A stretch of DNA of 64,000 nt, from assembly GCF_013466425.1 (NCBI RefSeq), contig NZ_CP059165.1:5022001-5086000 (forward strand), written 5' to 3'. Within the stretch, counting starts at the first letter, position 1. Each line of letters begins with the position of its first letter. This stretch comes from Mycobacterium vicinigordonae. GTDB lineage: Bacteria > Actinomycetota > Actinomycetes > Mycobacteriales > Mycobacteriaceae. Below the pieces are notes generated by a model. That model was not told the origin of the DNA. It searched no databases and saw only the letters and a program-made list of their open reading frames with translations. Both the position numbers and the translations under genes were made by a program. Positions 1 to 8,782 of the stretch are shown piece after piece.

Positions 1-1012
1 GTCGCTGGGCCACCAGGGCCGGATCTTCGTCGGGGGCGGCCCCTCGGTGCGACAGCTCACCGCGTTCAGCGGCAGCCCGGCCGTCGAGCCGATCCGCGCG
101 TACGCGGGCCTGGATTCGGCCAAGGGCATCGAGGCGACCGCGGAGATGGCCGCCCGCGAACTGGCGCGCAGTGGCGGGTTGCAACGCGCGGTGGTTGCGG
201 TGGCCACCACCACCGGTACCGGCTGGATCAACGAGGCGGAGGCCTCGGCGCTGGAGTACATGTACAACGGCAACACCGCAATCGTGAGCATGCAGTATTC
301 GTTTCTGCCCAGCTGGCTGTCGTTCCTGGTGGACCGTGAACGTGCCCGCCAGGCTGGGCAGGCGTTGTTCGAGGCGGTTGACAAGCTGATCCGGCAGATG
401 CCGGAAGCCAGCCGTCCCAAGCTCGTGGTGTTCGGGGAGAGCCTGGGCTCGTTCGGCGGCGAGGCGCCGTTCATGAGCCTCAACAACATCCTGGCCCGCA
501 CAGACGGCGCCTTGTTCAGCGGACCGACGTTCAACAACACCATCTGGACCCAGCTGACCGCAACGCGTGATCGCGGGTCGCCGGAATGGCTGCCGATCTT
601 CGACGACGGGCACAACGTTCGGTTCGTAGCCCGGCCTGAGGATCTGAACCGCCCATCTCTTGACTGGGGCCGGCCGAGGGTGGTGTATCTGCAGCACGCC
701 TCTGACCCGATCGCCTGGTGGACGCCCGACCTGGCGTTCAGTCAGCCGGACTGGTTGCGCGAGAAGCGGGGCTACGACGTGCTGCCCGAGATGCGCTGGA
801 TCCCGTTGGTGACCTTCCTGCAGGTCTCTGCCGACATGGCGGTGGCGGTTGATGTGCCCGACGGGCACGGTCACCGCTACGTCGCCAACGCCGCCGACGG
901 CTGGGCCGCTGTGCTGTCCCCGCCAGGCTGGACACCGGACAAGACCAAGAAGCTGCGTCCGCTGCTGCATGCCGACTCGATGCCGCTGGGCACCGGCGAG
1001 AACTCCGACTAG
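1..1012 (+). CDS. Alpha/beta-hydrolase family membrane protein, C-terminal part (Rv1069c-like)
   Basis: The gene is open from base 2, so its N-terminus lies outside the window; 336 residues are visible. It carries a serine-hydrolase nucleophile elbow GESLGSFGG near base 438 and the Abhydrolase_9-type core (GGGPS near the start, TTTGTGW, then a long tail ending PLLHADSMPLG). From memory, M. tuberculosis Rv1069c (about 590 aa) has N-terminal membrane segments before this domain, which would be the missing part. The substrate is unknown. It is convergent with the rhodanese gene and overlaps its stop by 4 bases. The family call is fairly secure; the biochemical role is not known. Confidence 0.8.
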   Translation, partial: SLGHQGRIFVGGGPSVRQLTAFSGSPAVEPIRAYAGLDSAKGIEATAEMAARELARSGGLQRAVVAVATTTGTGWINEAEASALEYMYNGNTAIVSMQYSFLPSWLSFLVDRERARQAGQALFEAVDKLIRQMPEASRPKLVVFGESLGSFGGEAPFMSLNNILARTDGALFSGPTFNNTIWTQLTATRDRGSPEWLPIFDDGHNVRFVARPEDLNRPSLDWGRPRVVYLQHASDPIAWWTPDLAFSQPDWLREKRGYDVLPEMRWIPLVTFLQVSADMAVAVDVPDGHGHRYVANAADGWAAVLSPPGWTPDKTKKLRPLLHADSMPLGTGENSD

Positions 1013-1401
1013 GCGAAAGCCAGCCGCAACTCGGCTAGCACCCCGGCGGCGGCCAGCGCGTGATAACCGCCGATCACGTCGGTGGCGCGGTGTAGACCCA
1101 GGTCCAACAGCGCTGCCGCGGCCAGACTCGAGGTGTAGCCCTCCGAACAGACGATCACCCATTCGACGTCGTCACCGACCGCTTCGGGCAGCCGGGCATC
1201 GCTGGTGGGGTCGCAGCGCCATTCCAGGACGTTTCGTTCGATCAGTAGCGCGCCGGAAATCTCCCCCTCACGGGCGCGCTGCGCCTGGGGGCGGATGTCG
1301 ACCAACACCGCCCCGCGTTGCACCGCATCGGGCACCTGTTGGGCGGGCAGCCGCCGATACCGGCTGCGGGCCGCCTCGAGTACGCCATCGATTCGGCTCA
1401 C
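1009..1401 (-). CDS. Rhodanese-like domain protein (Rv1066-like)
   Basis: This is a 130-residue single rhodanese domain. VLVDIRP and a WR-like stretch (EWRCDP) match rhodanese signatures, and the active-site loop is CSEGYTSS, so the catalytic Cys is present. The family transfers sulfane sulfur from a donor to a thiol or cyanide acceptor. I chose the GTG at 1401 because it gives the usual family length and its first base overlaps the stop of the upstream cysteine dioxygenase gene. Translational coupling to a cysteine dioxygenase suggests a shared role in cysteine or sulfur handling, which is inference. Length and position match M. tuberculosis Rv1066. Confidence 0.85.
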   Translation of the reverse strand: MSRIDGVLEAARSRYRRLPAQQVPDAVQRGAVLVDIRPQAQRAREGEISGALLIERNVLEWRCDPTSDARLPEAVGDDVEWVIVCSEGYTSSLAAAALLDLGLHRATDVIGGYHALAAAGVLAELRLAFA

Positions 1402-2009
1402 TACCGACCCTCGGGTTGATCGGTCAACTCGGTGCGCTGCCGCCGCAGCGAGTTGCGCTCGGTCACCTCGTAGTACGACATCGCGGTCAGCGGCGGCGAA
1501 TACGCGTGCACGCTCAGCGTGGGCTCCAACGGCCGGGTGGCCGGCCGCCCCGACACCGGCGTCGGCCCAGAGATCGGCCTGGGCGCCCACACCACGTCGT
1601 GCACCCAGCCCAGCGGAAACCCGGCCTGATCGCCGGCGTCCAGCCGTCGTCGGCGTAGCTTCCGGCCATCCCAACGGAATTCGTTGAGCGATCCGGAAAG
1701 GACAGTCAGCGCCCCGAGGGAACCGCCGTGGTCGTGCAGTTCGGTGGCGTGCCCCGGCACCCAGCTGATCAGCCAGATATCGAGTTCCTCGTCGCCGTGG
1801 ATACGGGTGAACCAGCGTTCGGTCTCCGACACGCCCCCCTCGGGCAGCAGGTGGTCGCAACGTCCGCTGAGCACGTCATCGGCGGCCTGATCGGTGGCGT
1901 GCAGCAGGTCGGGCACCCGCAGCCGGGTGGGGCCGGGATAGGGGACGGTCAGTGCGGCCGACAGCGTCGGATAAGGACGCGACAACGGCTTGGCAAGGGG
2001 CATGGCCAT
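1401..2009 (-). CDS. Cysteine dioxygenase-type cupin (Rv1065-like)
   Basis: This is a 202-residue cupin. The iron-binding motif ELHDHGGS and a distal His in SVHAYSPPL give the His triad expected of cysteine dioxygenases, which oxidise cysteine to cysteine sulfinate. LTVLSGSLNEF is the typical cupin beta-barrel continuation. The start at 2009 (MAMPLAKP) was preferred over an upstream ATG that adds 11 poorly coding residues. The rhodanese gene follows with a 1-base overlap, so the two probably form a sulfur-metabolism unit. Substrate assignment is by family; a related thiol dioxygenase activity is possible. Confidence 0.8.
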   Translation of the reverse strand: MAMPLAKPLSRPYPTLSAALTVPYPGPTRLRVPDLLHATDQAADDVLSGRCDHLLPEGGVSETERWFTRIHGDEELDIWLISWVPGHATELHDHGGSLGALTVLSGSLNEFRWDGRKLRRRRLDAGDQAGFPLGWVHDVVWAPRPISGPTPVSGRPATRPLEPTLSVHAYSPPLTAMSYYEVTERNSLRRQRTELTDQPEGR

Positions 2010-2122
2010 GGCAGAACTCCGGGTTGGGAACGGTTGGGGCAAGCGGCGGCGTCAGAGCCGACAACACTCGCAAAATCCGAACCAGGCCATCACGGGAAGA
2101 AGTTTTGCATAGATTGAGATCC

Positions 2123-2581
2123 GTGCGTCGGTGCCGTCGTTCCCCGCTGCTGTGGGCAGTGCCGTGGAAACCGGCCGTGGTGTGCGTTGCGATCGCCGCG
2201 AATTGGTGGGCGTTGGCGGGCTGCTCGGACGGCGGCAGCGGCGGCAAGTCGACCTCGTCGTCGGCGCCGTCGTCAACCACGACCAGTTCGCTGCCGCCAG
2301 GGGTCATCGGGGTTTCGCCCGCCGGTGTGACGACCCGCGTCGATGCTCCCGCGGAATCCACCGAGGAAGAATATTTCCAGGCCTGTCATGCCGCCAGAGT
2401 GTGGATGGACGGTCACGGCCCCATTGACGACGCCGCGATCGAACCGTATCTGGCGATGGTTCAGGCATCTCCGTCAGGCGTTGCTGGTAGCTGGAACAAG
2501 CGGTGGGCCGATCTGGGCCCCGCGCGGCAGGCGGGAGTGATCGTCGCGGCGCAGGCGGCCGCCCGGGGCGAGTGCGGCTGA
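2123..2581 (+). CDS. lpqV: Lipoprotein, LpqV-like
   Basis: This predicted lipoprotein of about 152 residues has a positively charged N-terminus (VRRCRRS), a hydrophobic stretch and a lipobox ALAGC followed by a Ser/Thr/Gly-rich linker. The mature part contains YFQACHAARVWM, and a C-terminal Cys (RGECG) could form a disulfide with it. Position between the cysteine dioxygenase and patatin genes matches lpqV (Rv1064c). The start is uncertain: GTG 2123 gives a normal signal peptide, but TTG codons at 2105 and 2114 lie nearer a GGGAAGAAG ribosome-binding site. Function is unknown; it should sit on the outer face of the membrane. Confidence 0.75.
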   Translation: MRRCRRSPLLWAVPWKPAVVCVAIAANWWALAGCSDGGSGGKSTSSSAPSSTTTSSLPPGVIGVSPAGVTTRVDAPAESTEEEYFQACHAARVWMDGHGPIDDAAIEPYLAMVQASPSGVAGSWNKRWADLGPARQAGVIVAAQAAARGECG

Positions 2582-2674
2582 GCAGCCCAGCCAGGCGGCT
2601 CGTCGAATTGCGATCAGGGGTACGCGAAAGTATCCGTCGCGACACCGACGATGCCCGCCAAGGACAATGACGGA

Positions 2675-3727
2675 ATGACCGAATCGAGCCGCATCCACCC
2701 CCGGGGATCCCGCGTCGCGCTCGCTCTGGGCAGCGGCGGCGCCCGCGGGTACGCGCATATCGGCGTGATCCAGGTGCTGCAGGAACGTGGCTACGACATC
2801 GCCGGGATCGCCGGCTCGTCAATGGGCGCTTTGGTGGGCGGAGTCCGCGCGGCCGGGCGGCTCGACGAACTCGCCGAGTGGGCTCAGTCCCTGACTCAGC
2901 GCACCATTCTGCGGCTGCTGGACCCGTCACTGACCGCTGCGGGCGTGCTGCGGGCCGAGAAGATCCTGGATGCGGTGCGCGACATCCTCGGCCCCGTGGA
3001 CATCGAGGACCTGGCCATCCCGTATACCGCGGTGGCCACCGACCTGCTGACCGGCAAGTCGGTGTGGTTTCAGCGCGGGCCCATCGATGAGGCCATCCGC
3101 GCGTCGATCGCGATACCGGGGGTCATCGCTCCGCATGAAGTCGACGGGCGCCTGCTGGCCGACGGCGGGATCTTGGATCCGCTGCCGATGGCGCCCATCG
3201 CGGCGGTCAACGCCGACCTGACCATCGCGGTGAGCCTCAACGGCAGTGAGCCGGGCGCGACCCGGGATGGCGAACCGGGCGTGACCGCTGAATGGCTGAA
3301 CCGCATGGTGCGCAGCACGACGGCGCTCTTCGACATCAGCTCAGCCAAGGCCCTGCTGGATCGGCCGACCGCGCGCGCCGTGCTGAGCCGGTTCGGCGCC
3401 ACGGTCCCCGATCTCGCCGACTCGGAGATCGTCCCGGAAAGCGATGCCGGACTACCTCAGACCGGCGACGAGATCGAGATACCGGAGATCCCCAAGCTCG
3501 GCGGCTTCGACGTGATGAATCGGACCATCGACATCGCGCAATCGGCGTTGGCTCGCCACACGCTGGCCGCCTACCCGCCCGACCTGCTGATCGAGGTGCC
3601 GCGCACCACCTGCCGCAGCTTGGAGTTCCACCGCGCGGCCGAGGTGATCAAGACGGGCCGCGAACTTGCCACCCGCGCGCTGGATGCGTTCGAGGAGGGC
3701 GGCGAGGGCCGCCGCGCCGAAGGCTGA
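2675..3727 (+). CDS. Patatin-like phospholipase (Rv1063c-like)
   Basis: The protein has 350 residues with the full patatin catalytic set: the glycine-rich oxyanion loop GSGGARGYAH, nucleophile GSSMG, and the dyad Asp in LLADGGILDP. Patatins hydrolyse acyl esters of lipids in the cytosol or at membranes. I chose ATG 2675 because AAGGA lies about 11 bases upstream; an earlier ATG at 2651 has no visible ribosome-binding site. It is convergent with a second, divergent patatin gene 7 bases downstream. The physiological lipid is unknown. Confidence 0.85.
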   Translation: MTESSRIHPRGSRVALALGSGGARGYAHIGVIQVLQERGYDIAGIAGSSMGALVGGVRAAGRLDELAEWAQSLTQRTILRLLDPSLTAAGVLRAEKILDAVRDILGPVDIEDLAIPYTAVATDLLTGKSVWFQRGPIDEAIRASIAIPGVIAPHEVDGRLLADGGILDPLPMAPIAAVNADLTIAVSLNGSEPGATRDGEPGVTAEWLNRMVRSTTALFDISSAKALLDRPTARAVLSRFGATVPDLADSEIVPESDAGLPQTGDEIEIPEIPKLGGFDVMNRTIDIAQSALARHTLAAYPPDLLIEVPRTTCRSLEFHRAAEVIKTGRELATRALDAFEEGGEGRRAEG

Positions 3728-3734
3728 GGGCCAG

Positions 3735-4601
3735 TTAGACGCCGAGAAACCTTGCGACGGAATGGGCTTCGCGGCGGCCCTGCGCGCGGCCAGCCCTCGC
3801 CGACCCGATCCGGCAGGCCGGGTCCAGGGGGTTGGATCCGAACGCCGTCAGCGACTGCTCGTCGGCGAACACTGTCAGCGCCGCGCCGGGGAACGCCGCG
3901 ATCTCGGCGGCTGGCCCGGCGCCGAACGGCGACGGGGTGTCCGCACCCGCGGGCACCAGCACCACCGCGACATCGCAGTCGTCAACGGCGCCGATGTTGA
4001 CCGAGCTGTTGACGCCGCCGTCCATGTAGCGCCGGCCTGCGATGGTCACCGGCGGCCACGCGCCTGGCACCGCGCAACTGGCGGCTACCGCGTCGACAAG
4101 ATCGACTCCGCAGCCACGGTCGAATATCACTAATTCGCCTGTGGCAGTGTCGATTGCAGTGATCCTCAACTCTCGCTCCGGCCACCGATGCGACGGCAGG
4201 CGGGCGGCGATGATGTCGCGCCGGACGGCTTCGGGCACGGTTTCGGTTGCCAGCGCCACCGAGCCGATCCGCTGCAGCCGTCCCCGCGTCCGGTCATAGC
4301 CGCCGGCGCGCGGCTCGCGCAAAGCGTCGAGGAAGAGCTCGGTGATGGTCTCGATGTCGACGCCGGGATCGATCTCGGCGGACGTCTCGGCAACCTGCCG
4401 TTCGAACAGTGCTTCCAGCGGGCTGCCGCTGCCGATCTGCGCGGAGACTGCCGAGCCGGCCGATGTGCCGAGTAGTACATCGGACGCCAGCAACAGCCGC
4501 GCCGCCTCCGGCGACTCATCGGCTATTCCTTGTAAAATCCCTGTCTCCCAGGCGATTCCGGCAACTCCACCACCGGCCAGGACCAGCGCGCGTCGAGTCA
4601 T
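3735..4601 (-). CDS. Patatin-like phospholipase (Rv1062-like)
   Basis: A 288-residue patatin with oxyanion loop AGGGVAGIAWE, nucleophile GTSAGSAVSA and dyad Asp in YMDGGVNSS. It is distinct from the convergent patatin at 2675-3727. Its ATG follows directly after the TAG stop of the glutamine amidotransferase gene (4602), so the two are probably cotranscribed. The length fits the M. tuberculosis Rv1062 family. Lipid substrate and role are not known. Confidence 0.85.
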   Translation of the reverse strand: MTRRALVLAGGGVAGIAWETGILQGIADESPEAARLLLASDVLLGTSAGSAVSAQIGSGSPLEALFERQVAETSAEIDPGVDIETITELFLDALREPRAGGYDRTRGRLQRIGSVALATETVPEAVRRDIIAARLPSHRWPERELRITAIDTATGELVIFDRGCGVDLVDAVAASCAVPGAWPPVTIAGRRYMDGGVNSSVNIGAVDDCDVAVVLVPAGADTPSPFGAGPAAEIAAFPGAALTVFADEQSLTAFGSNPLDPACRIGSARAGRAQGRREAHSVARFLGV

Positions 4602-5495
4602 CTACTTTTCTCCGCCGGGTGCCGGGTGCCGCATGCCGGGCAGCGCATGTTGCGCACGGAACACCGGCTGAGCCAGATCGTCCCTGCGCAGCAGCTGCCG
4701 GGGCGGGTCGGGCAGCACCAGGGTGCGGGTGACTTCCAGATCGGTATTGACGTGCACCAATTCCCCCGGGTCGAGCAGGCTCCATCGTGGGTCGTCGTCC
4801 ATCGGCTCGGTGGCGAACAGCACCGCCGACCTTTCGGCCAGCGTGTCGCTCTGCGCGTGGATCCGCACCGTGGACATGTCGAAATCGGGTTCGCCGTCCA
4901 CGCGTCGATCCAGCATGAACAGCTGATGCGTGTCCGGGTAGCGCAGCGCCCACATCTGGGTTCCCATGCAGAGCAAGATGTTGACGGCATAGATCGGCAC
5001 GTTGGCGGCAATCCAGCCGATGGCCTCGACGATACCGGTCGAAACATCGCCGTGGGCGCGGATGCTCGCGGTGATTAGCGCGAACACCCGCTCGGAATCG
5101 GTTTCACCCAAAACCAGCTCGTACGTTCCCAATTCGCGCAGGCGTTTGTCGAGGTCCTGGAGACCCTCGATCATTCCGTTGTGGGCGAAGATTCTGCCGT
5201 CCTGCAGGAAGGGGTGGGTGTTGAGCACGTCTTTGGAGCCCGTCGTGGAATACCGGACGTGGGCGATGAATGTGGTGCCGGTCAGCCGGTGCGCCTCGGT
5301 GGCGAACTCGTGGTCACGCCAGGCCGCGATCGGCTCCTTGAACAGTTGGGCGCGGCCGCGTTCGTCGAAGACGCCGATGCCACTGCCGTCCGGGTTCTGG
5401 CGGCTCTGCCGGGCCAGACTGTCTGGCGCGTCCAGCAGCCAAAACGTTGCTGTCACAACCTCTGTCCCGGCATGCAGGCCGAACAGTCGACACAC
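4602..5495 (-). CDS. Class II glutamine amidotransferase domain protein (Rv1061-like)
   Basis: A 297-residue protein beginning MCRLFGLHAG. After removal of Met, Cys2 would be the N-terminal nucleophile of an Ntn-type glutamine amidotransferase. FIAHVRYSTTG and FAHNGMIEG match the glutaminase core, with Asn and Gly for the oxyanion. No synthetase partner domain follows, so it resembles the YafJ/EgtC-type stand-alone class. It is adjacent to the SRPBCC and patatin genes in the same order as M. tuberculosis. The amide acceptor or hydrolytic substrate is unknown. Confidence 0.85.
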   Translation of the reverse strand: MCRLFGLHAGTEVVTATFWLLDAPDSLARQSRQNPDGSGIGVFDERGRAQLFKEPIAAWRDHEFATEAHRLTGTTFIAHVRYSTTGSKDVLNTHPFLQDGRIFAHNGMIEGLQDLDKRLRELGTYELVLGETDSERVFALITASIRAHGDVSTGIVEAIGWIAANVPIYAVNILLCMGTQMWALRYPDTHQLFMLDRRVDGEPDFDMSTVRIHAQSDTLAERSAVLFATEPMDDDPRWSLLDPGELVHVNTDLEVTRTLVLPDPPRQLLRRDDLAQPVFRAQHALPGMRHPAPGGEK

Positions 5496-5507
5496 CTCGA
5501 CAGCCTC

Positions 5508-5981
5508 TCAATCCACCAGCTGCGCGGACAGCTTTTCCAGCGCCACGCGCGCGTAGCCTTGCCACATTCTGGCGAACACCGGCATCACCGCCGAGGCTGC
5601 CGGCGATTTGGGGTGCAGGGTCCACTGCCAGCTCACCCGGGTGCCCGTGCCCGCGGGTGCAAACGACCACCTGCCGTCCACGGAGGTAACCAGGGCTGAG
5701 AGCGGGCCGCTGATGCTAGACAGCTTGTACGCGAACGAGTTTGGCGGTTCGACGCTGGTCAGCGTCTCAGATACGCGGCCACCGCCAACCATCAGCAGCA
5801 CCCGGGTCTGGCCGGCGGCATCCCAAGCACCGGTTTGCTCCCGCACCTCTTTGATCGGCGGGATCACCCCGTACCACTGCGAAAGAATCTGTGGCAGCGA
5901 TATCGGCATCGTGCCGGCGAAGGCATCCTCGACCGAGACCGGGATCGCTCGCGACTGTTCCACTACGACTGGTCTTGCCAT
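5508..5981 (-). CDS. SRPBCC family protein (Rv1060-like)
   Basis: A 157-residue START/SRPBCC-like fold protein: N-terminal IPVSVEDAFAGT, central GGGRVSETL and C-terminal WQWTLHPKS followed by an amphipathic helix. Such proteins bind hydrophobic ligands in a helix-grip pocket. ATG 5981 gives the expected family length; longer reading upstream is out of frame with the next gene's coding sequence. It lies 11 bases after the DapB-like gene and is likely in its operon. The ligand is unknown. Confidence 0.8.
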   Translation of the reverse strand: MARPVVVEQSRAIPVSVEDAFAGTMPISLPQILSQWYGVIPPIKEVREQTGAWDAAGQTRVLLMVGGGRVSETLTSVEPPNSFAYKLSSISGPLSALVTSVDGRWSFAPAGTGTRVSWQWTLHPKSPAASAVMPVFARMWQGYARVALEKLSAQLVD

Positions 5982-5992
5982 GTCCGTCCTTG

Positions 5993-7051
5993 TTATCGCG
6001 AAAACTGCGGTGCCGCACGGCCGGTGATCAACGGCAGGTCGAAGAAGGTCTGGATGCCGGCCGGGGCAGCGCACGTCGCGGGGACAGCGTTGACGCAGTG
6101 CGCCGCGGTCGCGACGACGCCGGGGTTGCTGACCAATCCCGCCGCCACGCTTTCCGGCTGCCAGCCCTTGACGGTTACGAATGTATCCGGGTTGCCCCGC
6201 ACCTCGATCTCGTAGCGTTCCCCAGCTGGCCCGAAAGACCAAGGCGGATCGAGGTTTTCCTCACCCATCAGCCAGTTCACGGTGATCTGGACAACGGGGG
6301 TGTCCCCGACAAGCGCCTCCCAGTGAAAACGGCGGCCGGCCACCTGACCGGGCTCGATCACCCCGATCGGCGAGTCGATCGGCGTACTGGCCACGGCCAC
6401 TTCCTGTGTCGCTCGGATCTCGGGTGCGGCAGCGAAACCGAGCTTGTCGACGATCAGCCGAACCGATTGAAAGAATCCGCCGTTGAGCAGCTTTTGCATT
6501 GGGCCGGTCAGCGCGCTGTCCGGGGTGCCACCGAAACCCATCACGTAGCGCAGTACATCCGGCGCGCCGTAGGTGCGTAGATCGGAAAACTCTTCGGCTC
6601 GAACGAAAGTCACGCCCGTCGACATCACCGACAGCAGCAACGGGAACAGCTCGGTGGCGGCGCCTGGGCCGATGCCCGCGCCGTGCAGCGTGGTGTTGCC
6701 GGCCTGCGCGGCGACTTCGAGTGGGGCGGCCTCTTTTTCGGTCGGATAGAACCACCCAATCGGAGTGATCACGTTCTTGCCAGAGCGCAGCAACGCGGCG
6801 ACCTCGTCGACGCTGGGCAGCAGCGGCGCGTAGATCACTGCGTCGGCGTCGAGCGCAAGGATGTCGTCGATGCTGTTGGTGGCGGTCACGCCCAGCGATG
6901 CGGTGCCGATGATGTCGCCGACGTCCTTGCCGGCCTTGGCTTCCGAATGCACCCAGCAGCCGGCGAGTTCGAGTTCAGGATGTTCGAGCACACCCTTGAT
7001 TGCCGCCACACCGACACCTCCGGTGGCCCACTGCACGACCTTTAGGCTCAT
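5993..7051 (-). CDS. DapB-like NAD(P)-dependent oxidoreductase (Rv1059-like)
   Basis: A 352-residue protein starting with a Rossmann strand, VVQWATGGVGVAAIKG, characteristic of the dihydrodipicolinate-reductase N-terminal family and of 2,4-diaminopentanoate-dehydrogenase-like enzymes. NVITPIGWFYPTE and GAGIGPGAATELFPLLLS are conserved in the mycobacterial paralogues. These paralogues are not lysine-pathway enzymes, and their substrates are mostly unknown. It is in the same orientation as FadD14 upstream (18-base gap) and the SRPBCC protein downstream, suggesting a lipid-related operon. Confidence 0.8.
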   Translation of the reverse strand: MSLKVVQWATGGVGVAAIKGVLEHPELELAGCWVHSEAKAGKDVGDIIGTASLGVTATNSIDDILALDADAVIYAPLLPSVDEVAALLRSGKNVITPIGWFYPTEKEAAPLEVAAQAGNTTLHGAGIGPGAATELFPLLLSVMSTGVTFVRAEEFSDLRTYGAPDVLRYVMGFGGTPDSALTGPMQKLLNGGFFQSVRLIVDKLGFAAAPEIRATQEVAVASTPIDSPIGVIEPGQVAGRRFHWEALVGDTPVVQITVNWLMGEENLDPPWSFGPAGERYEIEVRGNPDTFVTVKGWQPESVAAGLVSNPGVVATAAHCVNAVPATCAAPAGIQTFFDLPLITGRAAPQFSR

Positions 7052-7069
7052 GGTTACCCTTCCTTCCGC

Positions 7070-8701
7070 CTAATCGTGCGCTTCGGTCACATCGTATTCG
7101 CCGTCGGCGTATCGCGCCCGAATGGTCTTCTTGTCGTATTTGCCGACGCTGGTGCGCGGAATTTCGTCGGCAAAGGTCCACCGTTCTGGCAGCCACCACC
7201 GAACAACCTTGTTCGCCAGGAACTTTCGCAGGTCGCTCGCGTCGACGTCGGCACCCTCTCGGGTGACGACGACGGCCAGCGGCCGTTCCTGCCAGCGCTC
7301 GTCGGGAACAGCGACGACGGCGGCCTCCTTCACATCAGGGTGCGCGATCAGGCAGTTCTCCAGCTCGACGGAGGAGATCCATTCCCCGCCGGACTTGATC
7401 ACGTCCTTGGCGCGGTCGGTCAGAGTGATGAAGCCCCGCTCGTCGATGCGACCGACGTCGCCGGTGCGCAGCCACCCGGAGTCGAACTTGGACTCGTCTT
7501 GGCCAAGGTAGTAGGAACCGGTGATCCAGGGCCCACGAACCTCCAATTCACCCACTGCGACGCCATCTTGCGGCAGTACCGCGCCGTCATCGTCGACGAT
7601 GCGGGCTTCCACCCCGCACACCGGCTGACCCTGGGTGACCCGGAAAGCCCAGTGCTGGTCGTCCGGGGTGCCCGGCGGCGGCCACGCCATCGATGCCAGC
7701 GGCGAGGTCTCGGTCATCCCCCACAGCTGCCGGATCTGGACGTTGTGCTTGTCCTCGAAGGTGCGCATCAGCGATTCCGGCACTGCAGAACCGCCGCAGG
7801 CGACCATGCGCAGCGAGGACATGTCGTGGCCGGGGTCTTTTTCCAAGTGGTGCATGACGTCGTTCCAGATGGTCGGCACCGCGCCGGCCAGGGTGGGCCG
7901 CAGCTTCTCCACCATGTCGATCAGAGACGGTGCGTCGAGGTGGCGGTCGGGCAGCACCAGGTCGGCGCCGGCCGCCAGCGCGGCGTACGGCAGCCCCCAC
8001 GCGTTGGCGTGGAACATTGGCACGATCGGCAGCACCCGGTCGCTGGACCCAACCCCGATGCCGTTGGTGGTGCACGCCGCCATGGTGTGCAAGAAGCTCG
8101 AACGATGGCTGTACACAACCCCTTTGGGGTGACCGGTGGTGCCGCTGGTGTAGCACATCGCGGCCGCGGAGTTCTCGTCGACGGCCGGCCAGTCGAATTC
8201 GGTTGACTCGCCGTCGATCACGTCTGCGTAGCGCACCACCGTCTTGCCGGATCCCTCCAGCTCCGCGGTATCGCCGTCACCGACCGCTATCACCGTGTGC
8301 ACGGTGTCGAGCTCGCCCAGCACCGGTGCAAGCAGCTTGGCCAGCGACAGGTCGACCAGCACCACCTGGTCTTCGGCCTCGTTTGCCACGTAGACGAGCT
8401 GCTCGGCGAACAGCCGAATGTTCAGCGTGTGCAGCACCGCGCCCATCGAGGGAACGGCGAGGTAGGTGGTGAGGTGTTCGGCGTTGTTCCACATGAACGT
8501 GGCCACCCGCTGGTCGCCGGTGATGCCGAGGCGGCGCAACGCGTTGGCCAGGCTTGCGGCCTGTTGACCCACTTCGCGATATGTGGTGCTGCGATAGCCG
8601 TCCCCGGTGGCGGTGACGACCTCGCGCAACCCGTGTACGCCGCAGCCGTGCCGCATGATGGCGCCGATGGTGAGCGGGAAGTCCTGCATTGTGCTGTACA
8701 T
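7070..8701 (-). CDS. fadD14: Long-chain fatty-acid CoA ligase FadD14
   Basis: A 543-residue ANL-superfamily adenylating enzyme. The AMP-binding P-loop YTSGTTGHPKGV, the WGMTETSPL motif (A5), the RTGDVG motif (A7) and the C-terminal GGEWISSVELE/GKYDKKTIR (A8/A10) with catalytic Lys are all present. The reaction is acyl-AMP formation from a carboxylic acid and ATP, then thioester transfer to CoA. Length and neighbours match M. tuberculosis fadD14 (Rv1058). Acyl specificity is not readable. Confidence 0.9.
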   Translation of the reverse strand: MYSTMQDFPLTIGAIMRHGCGVHGLREVVTATGDGYRSTTYREVGQQAASLANALRRLGITGDQRVATFMWNNAEHLTTYLAVPSMGAVLHTLNIRLFAEQLVYVANEAEDQVVLVDLSLAKLLAPVLGELDTVHTVIAVGDGDTAELEGSGKTVVRYADVIDGESTEFDWPAVDENSAAAMCYTSGTTGHPKGVVYSHRSSFLHTMAACTTNGIGVGSSDRVLPIVPMFHANAWGLPYAALAAGADLVLPDRHLDAPSLIDMVEKLRPTLAGAVPTIWNDVMHHLEKDPGHDMSSLRMVACGGSAVPESLMRTFEDKHNVQIRQLWGMTETSPLASMAWPPPGTPDDQHWAFRVTQGQPVCGVEARIVDDDGAVLPQDGVAVGELEVRGPWITGSYYLGQDESKFDSGWLRTGDVGRIDERGFITLTDRAKDVIKSGGEWISSVELENCLIAHPDVKEAAVVAVPDERWQERPLAVVVTREGADVDASDLRKFLANKVVRWWLPERWTFADEIPRTSVGKYDKKTIRARYADGEYDVTEAHD

Positions 8702-8782
8702 CGACGTACCGCCTCCCGCGTCTTGCGCACTTTCCGTGGGGCGAATGCTATCGCCGCGAGGTGCGCGCAGGTACGGCGGGCG

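Noticed and set aside
849..1658. Plus-strand frame of 269 codons
   Set aside because: It overlaps three supported genes and encodes a Pro/Arg-rich sequence typical of out-of-frame high-GC DNA.
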